Shown here in pieces: positions 24,600-38,400 of a stretch of DNA of 64,000 nt. This DNA is from Ptiloglossa arizonensis (lineage: Eukaryota; Arthropoda; Insecta; Hymenoptera; Colletidae), in NCBI RefSeq assembly GCF_051014685.1, contig NW_027478925.1, forward strand, positions 1-64,000, given 5' to 3'. Made by a program: the position numbers and the translations under genes. The notes beneath the pieces are model-generated. The model ran no database searches and was not told where the DNA came from. It saw nothing but the letters and a program-made list of their open reading frames with translations. Within the stretch, counting starts at the first letter, position 1; the number at the start of each line of letters is the position of its first letter.

Positions 24600-27500
24600 A
24601 TTGCATCTGAAAGTAGAATCTCGCCCGATTACAACGGTATGTGTATTTTTTCCCTAGGCCATTCTGGTTAAGCGTTTGGAGCAGCAGAATTGCGAAAAAT
24701 TTGTTGTCTACTCAACCATTTCTTAGCTTCAAACTCCCATATCTCGCGAACGGATTGACCTAACCCAAAAATTCCAATTGCATCTGAAAGTAGAAACTCG
24801 CCCGATTACAACGGTATGTGTATTTTCTCCCTAGGCCGTTCTGGTTAAGCGTTTGGAGCAGCAGAATTGCGAAAAATTGTTTGCCTTCTCAACCATTTCT
24901 TGGCTTCAAACTCCCATATCTCGCGAACGGATTGACCTAACCCAAAAATTCCAATTGCATCTGAAAGTAGAAACTCGCCCGATTACAACGGTATGTGTAT
25001 TTTCTCCCTAGGCCATTCTGGTTAAGTGTTTGGAGCAGCAGAATTGCGAAAAATTTGTTGTCTTCTCAACCATTTCTTAGCTTCAAACTACCATATCTCG
25101 CGAACGGATTGACATAACCCAAAAATTCCTGTTGCATCTGAAAGTAGAAACTCGCCCGATTACAACGGTATGTGTATTTTTTCCCTAGGCCATTCTTGTT
25201 AAGCGTTTGGAGCAGCAGAATTGCGAAAAATTTTTTGCCTTCTCAACCATTTCATGGCTTCAAACTCCCATATCTCGCGAACGGATTGACCTAACCCAAA
25301 AATTCCTATTGCTTCTGAAAGTAGAAACTCGCCCGATTACAGCGGTAGGTGTATTTTTACCCTAGGCCATTCTGGTTAAGCGTTTGGAGCAGCAGAATTC
25401 CGAAAAATTTTTTGCCTTCTCAACCATTTCTTGGTTTCAAACTCCCATATCTCGCGAACGGATTGACCTAACCCAAAAATTCCTGTAGCGTCTGAAAGTA
25501 GAAACTCGCCCGATTACAACAGTATGTGTATTTTTTCCCTAGGCCATTCTGGTTAAGCGTTTGGAGCAGCAGAATTGCGAAAAATTTTTTGCCTTCTCAA
25601 ACATTTCTTGGCTTCAAACTCCCATATCTCGTGAACGGATTGACCTAACCCAAAAATTCCTATTGCTTCTGAAAGTGGAAACTCGCCCGATTACAACGGT
25701 ATGTGTATTTTTTCCCTAGGCCATTCTGGTTAAGCGTTTGAAGCAGCAGAATTGCGAAAAATTTTTTGCCTTCTCAACCATTTCATGGCTTCAAACTCCC
25801 ATATCTCGGGAACGGATTGACCTAACCCAAAAATTCCTATTGCTTCTGAAAGTAGAATCTCGCCCGATTACAACGGTATGTGTATTTTTTCCCTAGGCCA
25901 TTCTGGTTAAGCGTTTGGAGCAGCAGAATTGCGAAAAATTTGTTGTCTACTCAACCATTTCTTAGCTTCAAACTCCCATATCTCGCGAACGGATTGACCT
26001 AACCCAAAAATTCCAATTGCATCTGAAAGTAGAAACTCGCCCGATTACAACGGTATGTGTATTTTCTCCCTAGGCCGTTCTGGTTAAGCGTTTGGAGCAG
26101 CAGAATTGCGAAAAATTGTTTGCCTTCTCAACCATTTCTTGGCTTCAAACTCCCATATCTCGCGAACGGATTGACCTAACCCAAAAATTCCAATTGCATC
26201 TGAAAGTAGAAACTCGCCCGATTACAACGGTATGTGTATTTTTTCCCTAGGCCATTCTGGTTAAGTGTTTGGAGCAGCAGAATTGCGAAAAATTTGTTGT
26301 CTTCTCAACCATTTCTTAGCTTCAAACTACCATATCTCGCGAACGGATTGACATAACCCAAAAATTCCTGTTGCATCTGAAAGTAGAAACTCGCCCGATT
26401 ACAACGGTATGTGTATTTTTTCCCTAGGCCATTCTTGTTAAGCGTTTGGAGCAGCAGAATTGCGAAAAATTTTTTGCCTTCTCAACCATTTCATGGCTTC
26501 AAACTCCCATATCTCGCGAACGGATTGACCTAACCCAAAAATTCCTATTGCTTCTGAAAGTAGAAACTCGCCCGATTACAGCGGTAGGTGTATTTTTACC
26601 CTAGGCCATTCTGGTTAAGCGTTTGGAGCAGCAGAATTCCGAAAAATTTTTTGCCTTCTCAACCATTTCTTGGTTTCAAACTCCCATATCTCGCGAACGG
26701 ATTGACCTAACCCAAAAATTCCTGTAGCGTCTGAAAGTAGAAACTCGCCCGATTACAACAGTATGTGTATTTTTTCCCTAGGCCATTCTGGTTAAGCGTT
26801 TGGAGCAGCAGAATTGCGAAAAATTTTTTGCCTTCTCAAACATTTCTTGGCTTCAAACTCCCATATCTCGTGAACGGATTGACCTAACCCAAAAATTCCT
26901 ATTGCTTCTGAAAGTGGAAACTCGCCCGATTACAACGGTATGTGTATTTTTTCCCTAGGCCATTCTGGTTAAGCGTTTGAAGCAGCAGAATTGCGAAAAA
27001 TTTTTTGCCTTCTCAACCATTTCATGGCTTCAAACTCCCATATCTCGGGAACGGATTGACCTAACCCAAAAATTCCTATTGCTTCTAAAAGTCGAAACTC
27101 GCCCGATTACAACGGTATGTGTATTTTTTCCCTAGGCCATTCTGGTTAAGCGTTTGAAGCAGCAGAATTGCGAAAAATTTGTTGTCTTCTCAACCATTTC
27201 TTAGCCTCAAACTCCCATATCTCGCGAACGGATTGACATAAACCAAAAATTCCTGTTGCATCTGAAAGTGGAAACTCGCCCGATTACAGCGGTATGTGTA
27301 TTTTTTCCCTAGGCCATTCTGGTTAAGCGTTTGAAGCAGCAGAATTGCGAAAAATTTTTTGCCTTCTCAACCGTTTCTTGGCTTCAAACTCCCATATCTC
27401 GCGAACGGATTGACCTAACCCAAAAATTCCTATTGCTTCTGAAAGTCGAAACTCGCCCGATTACAGCGGTATGTGTATTTTTACCCTAGGCCATTCTGGT

Positions 27501-28300
27501 TAAGCGTTTGGAGCAGCAGAATTGCGAAAAATGTTTTGCCTTCTCAACCATTCCTTGGCTTCAAACTCCCATATCTCGCGAACGGATTGACCTAACCCAA
27601 AAATTCCTGTAGCGTCTAAAAGTAGAAACTCGCCCGATTACAACGGTATGTGTATTTTTTCCCTAGGCCATTCTGGTTAAATGTTTGGAGCAGCAGAATT
27701 GCGAAAAATTTGTTGTCTTCTCAACCATTTCTTAGCTTCAAACTACCATATCTCGCGAACGGATTGACACAACCCAAAAATTCCTGTTGCATCTGAAAGT
27801 AGAAACTCGCCCGATTACAACGGTATGTGTATTTTTTCCCTAGGCCATTCTTGTTAAGCGTTTGGAGCAGCAGAATTGCGAAAAATTTTTTGCCTTCTCA
27901 ACCATTTCATGGCTTCAAACTCCCATATCTCGCGAACGGATTGACCTAACCCAAAAATTCCTATTGCTTCTGAAAGTAGAAACGCGCCCGATTACAGCGG
28001 TAGGTTTATTTTTACCCTAGGCCATTCTGGTTAAGCGTTTGGAGCAGCAGAATTCCGAAAAATTTTTTGCCTTCTCAACCATTTCTTGGTTTCAAACTCC
28101 CATATCTCGCGAACGGATTGACCTAACCCAAAAATTCCTGTAGCGTCTGAAAGTAGAAACTCGCCCGATTACAACGGTATGTGTATTTTTTCCCTAGGCC
28201 ATTCTGGTTAAGCGTTTGGAGCAGCAGAATTGCGAAAAATTTTTTGCCTTCTCAAACATTTCTTGGCTTCAAACTCCCATATCTCGCGAACGGATTGACC
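24600..28300. repeat. Heptameric HOR block C, 1,239 bp x 2, plus a diverged third copy
   Basis: Two near-identical units run about 24,610-25,850 and 25,850-27,070. Exact 1,239-bp pairs are GAATCTCGCC (24616/25855), TTGTCTACTC (about 24702/25941), AAGTGTTTGG (25024/26263), CAGAATTCCG (about 25396/26635), CTCGTGAACGG (25631/26870) and CTCGGGAACGG (25807/27046). A further copy of the AATTCCG monomer and its neighbours lies at 27.7-28.3 kb, 1,416 bp (eight monomers) beyond the second unit. There the homology resumes with one extra monomer and several private changes, such as AAATGTTTGG and TAGGTTTATTTTTACC. Confidence 0.9.
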
Positions 28301-29420
28301 TAACCCAAAAATTCCTGTTGCATCTGAAAGTAGAAACTCGCCCGATTACAACGGTATGTGTATTTTTTCCCTAGGCCATTCTTGTTAAGCGTTTCGAGCA
28401 GCAGAATTGCGGAACATTTTTTGCCTTCTCAACCATTTCATGGCTTCAAACTCCCATATCTCGCGAACGGATTGACTTAACCCAAAAATTCCAATTGCTT
28501 CTGAAAGTCGAAACTCGCCCGATTACAACGGTATGTGTATTTTTTCCGTAGGCCATTCTGGTTAAGCGTTTGGAGCAGCAGAAGTGCGAAAAATTTGTTG
28601 TCTTCTCAACCATTTCTTAGCCTCAAACTCCCATATCTCGCGAACGGATTGACCTAAACCAAAAATTCCTGTTGCATCTGAAAGTAGAAACTCGCACGAT
28701 TACAGCGGTGTGTGTATTTTTTCCCTAGGCCATTCTGGTTAAGCGTTTGAAGCAGCAGAATTGCGAAAAATTTTTTGCCTTCTCAACCATTTCTTGGCTT
28801 CAAACTCCCATATCTCGCGAACGGATTGACCTAACCTAAAAATTCCTATTGCATCTGAAAGTAGAAACTCGCCCGATTACCACGGTATGTGTATTTTCTC
28901 CCTAGGCCATTCTGGTTAAGCGTTTGGAGCAGCAGAATTGCGAAAAACTTTTTGCCTTCTCAACCATTTCTTGGCTTCAAACTCCCATATCTCTCGAACG
29001 GATTGACCTAACCCGAAAATTCCAATTGCATCTGAAAGTAGAAACTCGCCCGATTACAGCGGTATGTATATTTTTTCCCTAGGCCATTCTGGTTAAGCGT
29101 TTGAAGCAGCAGAATTGCGAAAAATTTGTTGTCTTCTCTACCATTTCTTAGCTTCAAACTCCCATATCTCGCGAACGGATTGACCTAACCCAAAAATTCC
29201 TGTTGCATCTGAAAGTAGAAACTCGCCCGATTACAACGGTATTTGTATTTTTTCCCTAGGCCATTCTGGTTAAGCGTTTGGAGCAGCAGAATTGCGAAAA
29301 ATTTTTTGCCTCCTCAACCATTCCTTGGCTCCAACTCCCATATCTCACGAACGCATTGACCTAACCCAAAAATTCTTGTAGCGTCTGAAAGTAGAAACTC
29401 GCCCGATTACAACGGTATGT
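28300..29420. repeat. Irregular satellite stretch
   Basis: About six monomers with many private changes and no HOR copy established: GCGGAACATTTTT (28410), CCGTAGGCC (28548), AACCTAAAAATTCC (28836), CTCTCGAACGG (28992), TATGTATATT (29063), GGTATTTGTATT (29240), and a GGCTCCAACTCCC monomer with CTCACGAACGCATTG (about 29330). Scattered rather than shared variants suggest it has escaped recent homogenisation. Nothing but satellite is seen. Confidence 0.8.
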
Positions 29421-31490
29421 GTATTTTCTCCCTAGGCCATTCTGGTTAAGCGTTTGGAGCAGCAGAATTGCGAAAAATTTTTTGCCTTCTCAATCATTTC
29501 TTGGAATCAAACTCCCATATCTCGCGAACGGATTGACCTAACCCAAAAATTCCCGTTGCATCTGAAAGTAGAAACCCGCCCGATTACAACGGTATGTGTA
29601 TTTTTTCCCTAAGCCATTCTGGTTAAGCGTATGGAGCAGCAGAATTGCGAAAAATTTTTTGCCTCCTCAATCATTTCTTGGCATCAAACTCCCATATCTC
29701 GCGAACGGATTGACCTAACCCAAAAACTCCTATTGCATCTGAAAGTAGAAACTCGCCCGGTTACAACGGTATGTGTATTTTTTCCCTAGGCCATTCTTGT
29801 TAAGCGTTTGGAGCAGCAGAATTGCGAAAAATTTTTGCCTTCTCAACCATTTCTTGGCTTCAAACTCCCATATCTCGCGAACGGATTGACCTAACCCAAA
29901 AATTCCAATTGCATCTGAAAGTAGAAACTCGCCCGATTACATCGGTATGTGTATTTTTTCCCTAGGCCATTCTGGTTAAGCGTTTGAAGCAGCAGAATTG
30001 CGAAATATTTGTTGACTTCTCTACCATTTCTTAGCTTCAAACTCCCATATCTCGCGAACGGATTGACCTAACCCAAAAATTTCTGTTGCATCTGAAAGTA
30101 GAAACTCGCCCGATTACAACGGTATGTGTATTTTTTCCCTAGGCCATTCTTGTTAAGCGTTTGGAGCAGCAGAATTGCGAAAAATTTTTTGCCTTCTCAA
30201 CCGTTTCTTGGCTTCAAACTCCCATATCTCGCGAACGGATTGACCTAACCTAAAAATTCCTATTGCATCTGAAAGTAGAAACTCGCCCGATTACCACGGT
30301 ATGTGTATTTTTTCCCTAGGCCATTCTGGTTAAGCGTTTGGAGCAGCAGAATTGCAAAAAATTTGTTGTCTTCTCAACCATTTCTTAGCGTCAAACTCCC
30401 ATATCTCGCGAACGGATTGACCTAACCCAAAAATTTCTGTTGCATCTGAAAGTAGAAACTCGCCCGATTACAACGGTATGTGTATTTTCTCCCTAGGCCA
30501 TTCTGGTTAAGCGTTTGGAGCAGCAGAATTGCGAAAAATTTTTTGCCTTCTCAACCATTTCTTAGCGTCAAACTCCCATATCTCGCGAACGGATTGACCT
30601 AACCCAAAAATTCCCGTTGCATCTGAAAGTAGAAACCCGCCCGATTACAACGGTATGTGTATTTTTTCCCTAAGCCATTCTGGTTAAGCGTTTGGAGCAG
30701 CAGAATTGCGAAAAATTTTTTGCCTCCTCAACCATCTCTTGGCATCAAACTCCCATATCTCGCGAACGGATTGACCTAACCCAAAAACTCCTATTGCATC
30801 TGAAAGTAGAAACTCGCCCGATTACAACGGTATGTGTATTTCTTCCATAGGCCATTCTTGTTAAGCGTTTGGAGCAGCAGAATTGCGAAAAATTTTTGCC
30901 TTCTCAACCATTTCTTGGCTTCAAACTCCCATATCTCGCGAACGGATTGACCTAACCCAAAAATTCCCGTTGCATCTGAAAGTAGAAACCCGCCCGATTA
31001 CAACGGTATGTGTATTTTTTCCCTAAGCCATTCTGGTTAAGCGTATGGAGCAGCAGAATTGCGAAAAATTTTTTGCCTCCTCAATCATTTCTTGGCATCA
31101 AACTCCCATATCTCGCGAACGGATTGACCTAACCCAAAAACTCCTATTGCATCTGAAAGTAGAAACTCGCCCGGTTACAACGGTATGTGTATTTTTTCCC
31201 TAGGCCATTCTTGTTAAGCGTTTGGAGCAGCAGAATTGCGAAAAATTTTTGCCTTCTCAACCATTTCTTGGCTTCAAACTGCCATATCTCGCGAACGGAT
31301 TGACCTAACCCAAAAATTCCTATTGCTTCTGAAAGTCGAAACTCGCCCGATTACAACGGTATGTGTATTTTTTCCCTAGGCCATTCTGGTTAAGCGTTTG
31401 GAGCAGCAGAATTGCGAAAAATTTGTTGTCTTCTCAACCATTTCTTAGCTTCAAACTCCCATATCTCGCGAACGGATTGACCTAACCCAA
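29420..31490. repeat. Mixed duplications with 1,061, 352 and 1,414 bp spacing
   Basis: The GAAACCCGCCCG monomer, followed by CCCTAAGCC and then CAAAAACTCC, occurs at 29571, 30632 and 30984, and again at 32753 and 36112. GCGTATGGAGC links 29629 with 31043 (1,414 bp, eight monomers less 2 bp). About 29,520-29,880 is therefore copied at about 30,935-31,290. Between them, 30.5-30.9 kb is a related copy without the GTATGG change and with TTCCATAGG. In this subfamily the CCTAGG palindrome is replaced by CCTAAG. Confidence 0.78.
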
Positions 31491-34400
31491 AAATTCCTAT
31501 TGCTTCTGAAAGTCGAAGCTCGCCCGATTACAACGGTATGTGTATTTTTTCCATAGGCCATTCTTGTTAAGCGTTTGGAGCAGCAGAATTGCGGAAAATT
31601 TGTTGTCTTCTCAACCATTTCTTAGCTTCAAACTCCCATATCTCGCGAACGGATTGACCTAACCCAAAAATTCCAATTGCATCTGAAAGTAGAAACTCGC
31701 CCGATTACAACGGTATGTGTATTTTTTCCCTAGGCCATTCTGGTTAAGCGTTTGGAGCAGCAGAAGTGCGAAAAAGTTGTTGTCTTCTCAACCATTTCTT
31801 AGCTTCAAACTCCCATATCTCGCGAACGGATTGACCTAACCCAAAAATTCCCGTTGCATCTGAAAGTAGAAACTCGCCCGATTACAACGGTATGTGTATT
31901 TTCTCCCTAGGCCATTCTGGTTAAGCGTTTGTAGCAGCAGAATTGCGAAAAATTTTTTGCCTTCTCAACCATTTCTTAGCGTCAAACTCCCATATCTCGC
32001 GAACGGATTGACCTAACCCAAAAATTCCAATTGCATCTGAAAGTAGAAACTCGCCCGATTACAACGGTATGTGTATTTTTTCCCTAGGCCATTCTGGTTA
32101 AGCGTTTGAAGCAGCAGAATTGCGAAAAATTTGTTGTCTTCTCTACCATTTCTTAGCTTCAAACTCCCATATCTCGCGAACGGATTGACCTAACCCAAAA
32201 ATTTCTGTTGCATCTGAAAGTAGAAACTCGCCCGATTACAACGGTATGTGTATTTTTTCCCTAGGCCATTCTTGTTAAGCGTTTGGAGCAGCAGAATTGC
32301 GAAAAATTTTTTGCCTTCTCAACCGTTTCTTGGCTTCAAACTCCCATATCTCGCGGACGGATTGACCTAACCCAAAAATTCCCGTTGCATCTGAAAGTAG
32401 AAACTCGCCCGATTACAACGGTATGTGTATTTTTTCCCTAGGCCATTCTGGTTAAGCGTTTGGATCAGCAGAATTGCGAAAAATTTTTTGCCTCCTCAAC
32501 CATTCCTTGGCTCCAACTACCATATCTCGCGAACGCATTGACCTAACCCAAAAATTCCTCTAGCGTCTGAAAGTAGAAACTCGCCCGATTACAACGGTAT
32601 GTGTATTTTCTCCCTAGGCCATTCTGGTTAAGCGTTTGGAGCAGCAGAATTGCGAAAAATTTTTTGCCTTCTCAACCATTTCTTAGCGTCAAACTCCCAT
32701 ATCTCGCGAACGGATTGACCTAACCCAAAAATTCCCGTTGCATCTGAAAGTAGAAACCCGCCCGATTACAACGGTATGTGTATTTTTTCCCTAAGCCATT
32801 CTGGTTAAGCGTTTGGAGCAGCAGAATTGCGAAAAATTTTTTGCCTCCTCAACCATTTCTTGGCATCAAACTCCCATATCTCGCGAACGGATTGACCTAA
32901 CCCAAAAACTCCTATTGCATCTGAAAGTAGAAACTCGCCCGATTACAACGGTATGTGTATTTCTTCCCTAGGCCATTCTTGTTAAGCGTTTGGAGCAGCA
33001 GAATTGCGAAAAATTTTTGCCTTCTCAACCATTTCTTGGCTTCAAACTCCCATATCTCGCGAACGGATTGACCTAACCCAAAAATTCCTATTGCTTCTGA
33101 AAGTCGAAACTCGCCCGATTACAACGGTATGTGTATTTTTTCCCTAGGCCATTCTGGTTAAGCGTTTGGAGCAGCAGAATTGCGAAAAATTTGTTGTCTT
33201 CTCAACCATTTCTTAGCTTCAAACTCCCATATCTCGCGAACGGATTGACCTAACCCAAAAATTCCAATTGCATCTGAAAGTAGAAACTCGCCCGATTACA
33301 ACGGTATGTGTATTTTTTCCCTAGGCCATTCTGGTTAAGCGTTTGGAGCAGCAGAATTGCGAAAAATTTTTTGCCTTCTCAACCATTTCTTGGCTTCAAA
33401 CTCCCATATCTCGCGAACGGATTGACCTAACCCAAAAATTCCTATTGCTTCTGAAAGTCGAAACTCGCCCGATTACAACGGTATGTGTATTTTTTCCCTA
33501 GGCCATTCTGGTTAAGCGTTTGGAGCAGCAGAATTGCGAAAAATTTGTTGTCTTCTCAACCATTTCTTAGCTTCAAACTCCCATATCTCGCGAACGGATT
33601 GACCTAACCCAAAAATTCCAATTGCATCTGAAAGTAGAAACTCGCCCGATTACAACGGTATGTGTATTTTTTCCCTAGGCCATTCTGGTTAAGCGTTTGG
33701 AGCAGCAGAATTGCGAAAAATTTTTTGCCTTCTCAACCATTTCTTGGCTTCAAACTCCCATATCTCGCGAACGGATTGACCTAACCCAAAAATTCCTATT
33801 GCTTCTGAAAGTCGAAGCTCGCCTGATTACAACGGTATGTGTATTTTTTCCCTAGGCCATTCTTGTTAAGCGTTTGGAGCAGCAGAATTGCGAAAAATTT
33901 TTCGCCTTCTCAACCATTTCTTGGCTTCAAACTCCCATATCTCGCGAACGGATTGACCTAACCCAAAAATTCCTGTAGCGTCTGAAAATGGAAACTCGCC
34001 CGATTACAACGGTATGTGTATTTTTTCCATAGGCAATTCTTGTTAAGCGTTTGGAGCAGCAGAATTGCGGAAAATTTGTTGTCTTCTCAACCATTTCTTA
34101 GCGTCAAACTCCCATATCTCGCGAACGGATTGACCTAACCCAAAAATTCCTATTGCTTCTGAAAGTCGAAACTCGCCCGATTACAACGGTATGTGTATTT
34201 TTTCCCTTGGCCATTCTGGTTAAGCGTTTGGAGCAGCAGAATTGCGAAAAATTTTTGCCTTCTCAACCATTTCTTGGCTTCAAACTCCCATATCTCGCGA
34301 ACGGATTGACCTAACCCAAAAATTCCTATTGCTTCTGAAAGTCGAAACTCGCCCGATTACAACGGTATGTGTATTTTTTCCCTAGGCCATTCTGGTTAAG

Positions 34401-36680
34401 CGTTTGGAGCAGCAGAATTGCGAAAAATTTGTTGTCTTCTCAACCATTTCTTAGCTTCAAACTCCCATATCTCGCGAACGGATTGACCTAACCCAAAAAT
34501 TCCGATTGCATCTGAAAGTAGGAACTCGCCCGATTACAACGGTATGTGTATTTTTTCCCTAGGCCATTCTGGTTAAGCGTTTGGAGCAGCAGAATTGCGA
34601 AAAATTTTTTGCCTCCTCAACCATTTCTTGGCTTCAAACTCCCATATCTCGCGAACGGATTGACCTAACCCAAAAATTCTTATTGCTTCTGAAAGTCGAA
34701 GCTCGCCCGATTACAACGGTATGTGTATTTTTTCCATAGGCCATTCTTGTTAAGCGTTTGGAGCAGCAGAATTGCGGAAAATTTGTTGTCTTCTCAACCA
34801 TTTCTTAGCTTCAAACTCCCATATCTCGCGAACGGATTGACCTAACCCAAAAATTCCAATTGCATCTGAAAGTAGAAACTCGCCCGATTACAACGGTATG
34901 TGTATTTTTTCCCTAGGCCATTCTGGTTAAGCGTTTGGAGCAGCAGAAGTGCGAAAAAGTTGTTGTCTTCTCAACCATTTCTTAGCTTCAAACTCCCATA
35001 TCTCGCGAACGGATTGACCTAACCCAAAAATTCCCGTTGCATCTGAAAGTAGAAACTCGCCCGATTACAACGGTATGTGTATTTTTTCCCTAGGCCATTC
35101 TGGTTAAGCGTTTGGAGCAGCAGAATTGCGAAAAATTTTTTGCCTCCTCAACCATTCCTTGGCTCCAACTCCCATATCTCGCGAACGCATTGACCTAACC
35201 CAAAAATTCCTGTAGCGTCTGAAAGTAGAAACTCGCCCGATTACAACGGTATGTGTATTTTCTCCCTAGGCCATTCTGGTTAAGCGTTTGTAGCAGCAGA
35301 ATTGCGAAAAATTTTTTGCCTTCTCAACCATTTCTTAGCGTCAAACTCCCATATCTCGCGAATGGATTGACCTAACCCAAAAATTCCAATTGCATCTGAA
35401 AGTAGAAACTCGCCCGATTACAACGGTATGTGTATTTTTTCCCTAGGCCATTCTGGTTAAGCGTTTGAAGCAGCAGAATTGCGAAAAATTTGTTGTCTTC
35501 TCTACCATTTCTTAGCTTCAAACTCCCATATCTCGCGAACGGATTGACCTAACCCAAAAATTTCTGTTGCATCTGAAAGTAGAAACTCGCCCGATTACAA
35601 CGGTATGTGTATTTTTTCCCTAGGCCATTCTTGTTAAGCGTTTGGAGCAGCAGAATTGCGAAAAATTTTTTGCCTTCTCAACCGTTTCTTGGCTTCAAAC
35701 TCCCATATCTCGCGAACGGATTGACCTAACCCAAAAATTCCCGTTGCATCTGAAAGTAGAAACTCGCCCGATTACAACGGTATGTGTATTTTTTCCCTAG
35801 GCCATTCTGGTTAAGCGTTTGGATCAGCAGAATTGCGAAAAATTTTTTGCCTCCTCAACCATTCCTTGGCTCCAACTACCATATCTCGCGAACGCATTGA
35901 CCTAACCCAAAAATTCCTCTAGCGTCTGAAAGTAGAAACTCGCCCGATTACAACGGTATGTGTATTTTCTCCCTAGGCCATTCTGGTTAAGCGTTTGGAG
36001 CAGCAGAATTGCGAAAAATTTTTTGCCTTCTCAACCATTTCTTAGCGTCAAACTCCCATATCTCGCGAACGGATTGACCTAACCCAAAAATTCCCGTTGC
36101 ATCTGAAAGTAGAAACCCGCCCGATTACAACGGTATGTGTATTTTTTCCCTAAGCCATTCTGGTTAAGCGTTTGGAGCAGCAGAATTGCGAAAAATTTTT
36201 TGCCTCCTCAACCATTTCTTGGCATCAAACTCCCATATCTCGCGAACCGATTGACCTAACCCAAAAACTCCTATTGCATCTGAAAGTAGAAACTCGCCCG
36301 ATTACAACGGTATGTGTATTTCTTCCCTAGGCCATTCTTGTTAAGCGTTTGGAGCAGCAGAATTGCGAAAAATTTTTGCCTTCTCAACCATTTCTTGGCT
36401 TCAAACTCCCATATCTCGCGAACGGATTGACCTAACCCAAAAATTCCTATTGCTTCTGAAAGTCGAAACTCGCCCGATTACAACGGTATGTGTATTTTTT
36501 CCCTAGGCCATTCTGGTTAAGCGTTTGGAGCAGCAGAATTGCGAAAAATTTGTTGTCTTCTCAACCATTTCTTAGCTTCAAACTCCCATATCTCGCGAAC
36601 GGATTGACCTAACCCAAAAATTCCAATTGCATATGAAAGTAGAAACTCGCCCGATTACAACGGTATGTGTATTTTTTCCC
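31490..36680. repeat. Long HOR of about 19 monomers, 3,359 bp, two copies
   Basis: The left part pairs at 3,183 bp: GTCGAAGCTCG plus TTCCATAGG near 31514/34697, and CAGAAGTGCGAAAAAG at about 31761/34944. From GTAGCAGCAG (31931/35290) onward pairs are at 3,359 bp: GGATCAGCAG (32462/35821), AAACTCC (32906/36265) and GAAACCCG (32753/36112). The second copy has one additional monomer, the GGCTCCAACTCCC...GAACGCATTG type at about 35,090-35,265. Copies sit next to each other with little divergence until about 33.3/36.7 kb. Within it, 33.1-33.8 kb holds a local 354-bp dimer duplication (TTGCTTCTGAAAGTCG type then TTGCATCTG type, twice). Confidence 0.85.
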
Positions 36681-36689
36681 TAGGCCATT

Positions 36690-38400
36690 CTGGTTAAGCG
36701 TTTGGAGCAGCAGAATTGCGAAAAATTTTTTGCCTTCTCAACCATTTCTTGGCTTCAAACTCCCATATCTCGCGAACGGATTGACATAACCCAAAAATTC
36801 CTATTGCTTCTGAAAGTCGAAGCTCGCCCCATTACAGCGGTATGTGTATTTTTTCCCTAGGCCATTCTGGTTAAGCGTTTGGAGCAGCAGAATTGCGAAA
36901 AATTTGTTGTCTTCTCAACCATTTCTTAGCGTCAAACTCCCATACCTCGCGAACGGAATGACCTAACACAAAAATTCCTGTGGCATCTGAAAGTAGAAAC
37001 TCGCCCCATTACAGCGGTATGTGTATTTTTTCCCTAGGCCATTCTGGTTAAGCGTTTGGAGCAGCAGAATTGCGAAAAATTTTTTGCCTTCTCAACCATT
37101 TCTTGGCTTCAAACTCCCATATCTCGCGAACGGATTGACCTAACCCAAAAATTCCAATTGCATCTGAAAGTAGAAACTCGCCCGATTACAACGGTATGTG
37201 TATTTTTTCCCTAGGCCATTCTTGTTAAGCGTTTGGAGCACCAGAATTGCGAAAAATTTTTGCCTTCTCAACCATTTCTTGGCTTCAAACTCCCATATCT
37301 CGCGAAAGGATTGACCTAACCCAAAAATTCCTATTGCTTCTGAAAGTCGAAATTCGCCCGATTACAACGGTATGTGTATTCTTTCCCTAGGCCATTCTGG
37401 TTAAGCGTTTGGAGCAGCAGAAGTGCGAAAAATTTGTTGTCTTCTCAACCATTCCTTAGCTTCAAACTCCCATATCTCGCGAACAGATTGACCTAACCCA
37501 AAAATTCCAATTGCATCTGAAAGTAGAAACTCGCCCGATTACAACGGTATGTGTATTTTTTCCCTAGGCCATTCTGGTTAAGCGTTTGGAGCAGCAGAAG
37601 TGCGAAAAATTTTTTGCCTTCTCAACCATTTCTTGGCTTCAAACTCCCATATCTCGCGAACGGATTGACCTAACCCAAAAATTCCTATTGCATCTGAAAG
37701 TAGAAACTCGCCCGATTACAACGGTAAGTGTATTTTTTCCCTAGGCCATTCTGGTAAAGCGTTTGGAGCAGCAGAATTGCGAAAAATTTGTTGTCTTCTC
37801 AACCATTTCTTAGCGTCAAACTCCCATACCTCGCGAACGGAATGACCTAACACAAAAATTCCGGTGGCATCTGAAAGTAGAAACTCGCCCCATTACAGCG
37901 GTATGTGTATTTTTTCCCTAGGCCATTCTGGTTAAGCGTTTGGAGCAGCAGAATTTCGAAAAATTTGTTGTCTTCCCAACCATTTCTTAGCGTCAAACTC
38001 CCAAATCTCGCGAACGGATTGACCTAACCCAAAAATTCCTGTTGCATCTGAAAGTAGAAACTCGCCCGATTACAACGGTGTGTGTATTTTTTCCCTAGGC
38101 CATTCTGGTTAAGCGTTTGGAGCAGCAGAAGTGCGAAAAAGTTGTTGTCCTCTCAACCATTTCTTAGCTTCAAACTCCCATATCTCGCGAACGGATTGAC
38201 CTAAACCAAAAATTCCTGTTGCATCTGAAAGTAGAAACTCGCCCGATTACAACGGTATGTGTATTTTTTCCCTAGGCCATTCTTGTTAAGCGTTTGGAGC
38301 AGCAGAATTGCGAAAAATTTTTGCCTTCTCAACCATTTCTTGGCTTCAAACTCCCATATCTCGCGAACGGATTGACCTAACCCAAACATTCCAATTGCAT
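36690..38400. repeat. Satellite stretch with first anchor monomers
   Basis: The diverged anchor monomer (CATACCTCGCGAACGGAATGACCTAACACAAAAATTCC read in parts, then GTGGCATCTG and CGCCCCATTACAGCGG) first appears here, with GAATGACC at 36956 and again at 37840, 884 bp (five monomers less 1 bp) apart. Other variants, such as TTCGAAAAATTTG with GTCTTCCCAACC (37.96 kb), recur far to the right at 48.0, 51.2, 52.1 and 52.8 kb. A chance minus-strand open frame lies at 38201-38389. No gene is supported. Confidence 0.8.
36804..36980 (+). repeat. Diverged anchor monomer subfamily
   Basis: Representative of the most distinctive monomer haplotype in the window: TTAGCGTCAAACTCCC, then CATACCTCGCG, GGAATGACC, TAACACAAAAATTCC, (T/G)GTGGCATCTG and CTCGCCCCATTAC. 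Eleven copies were located by GAATGACC in this context: 36956, 37840, 39078, 40315, 42614, 43673, 44909, 46146, 47383, 60457 and 63636. None was found left of 36.9 kb. A lone GAATGACC at 6880 lacks the rest of the haplotype. Spacing among copies is mostly 1,236-1,238 bp. The minus-strand CENP-B-like core is retained. Boundaries of this copy follow the reference phase and run into the next unit's TGGCATCTG. Confidence 0.85.

Noticed and set aside
38201..38389. Minus-strand open frame of 62 codons
   Set aside because: Another chance frame across satellite monomers, with no domain and no neighbour that would support it.
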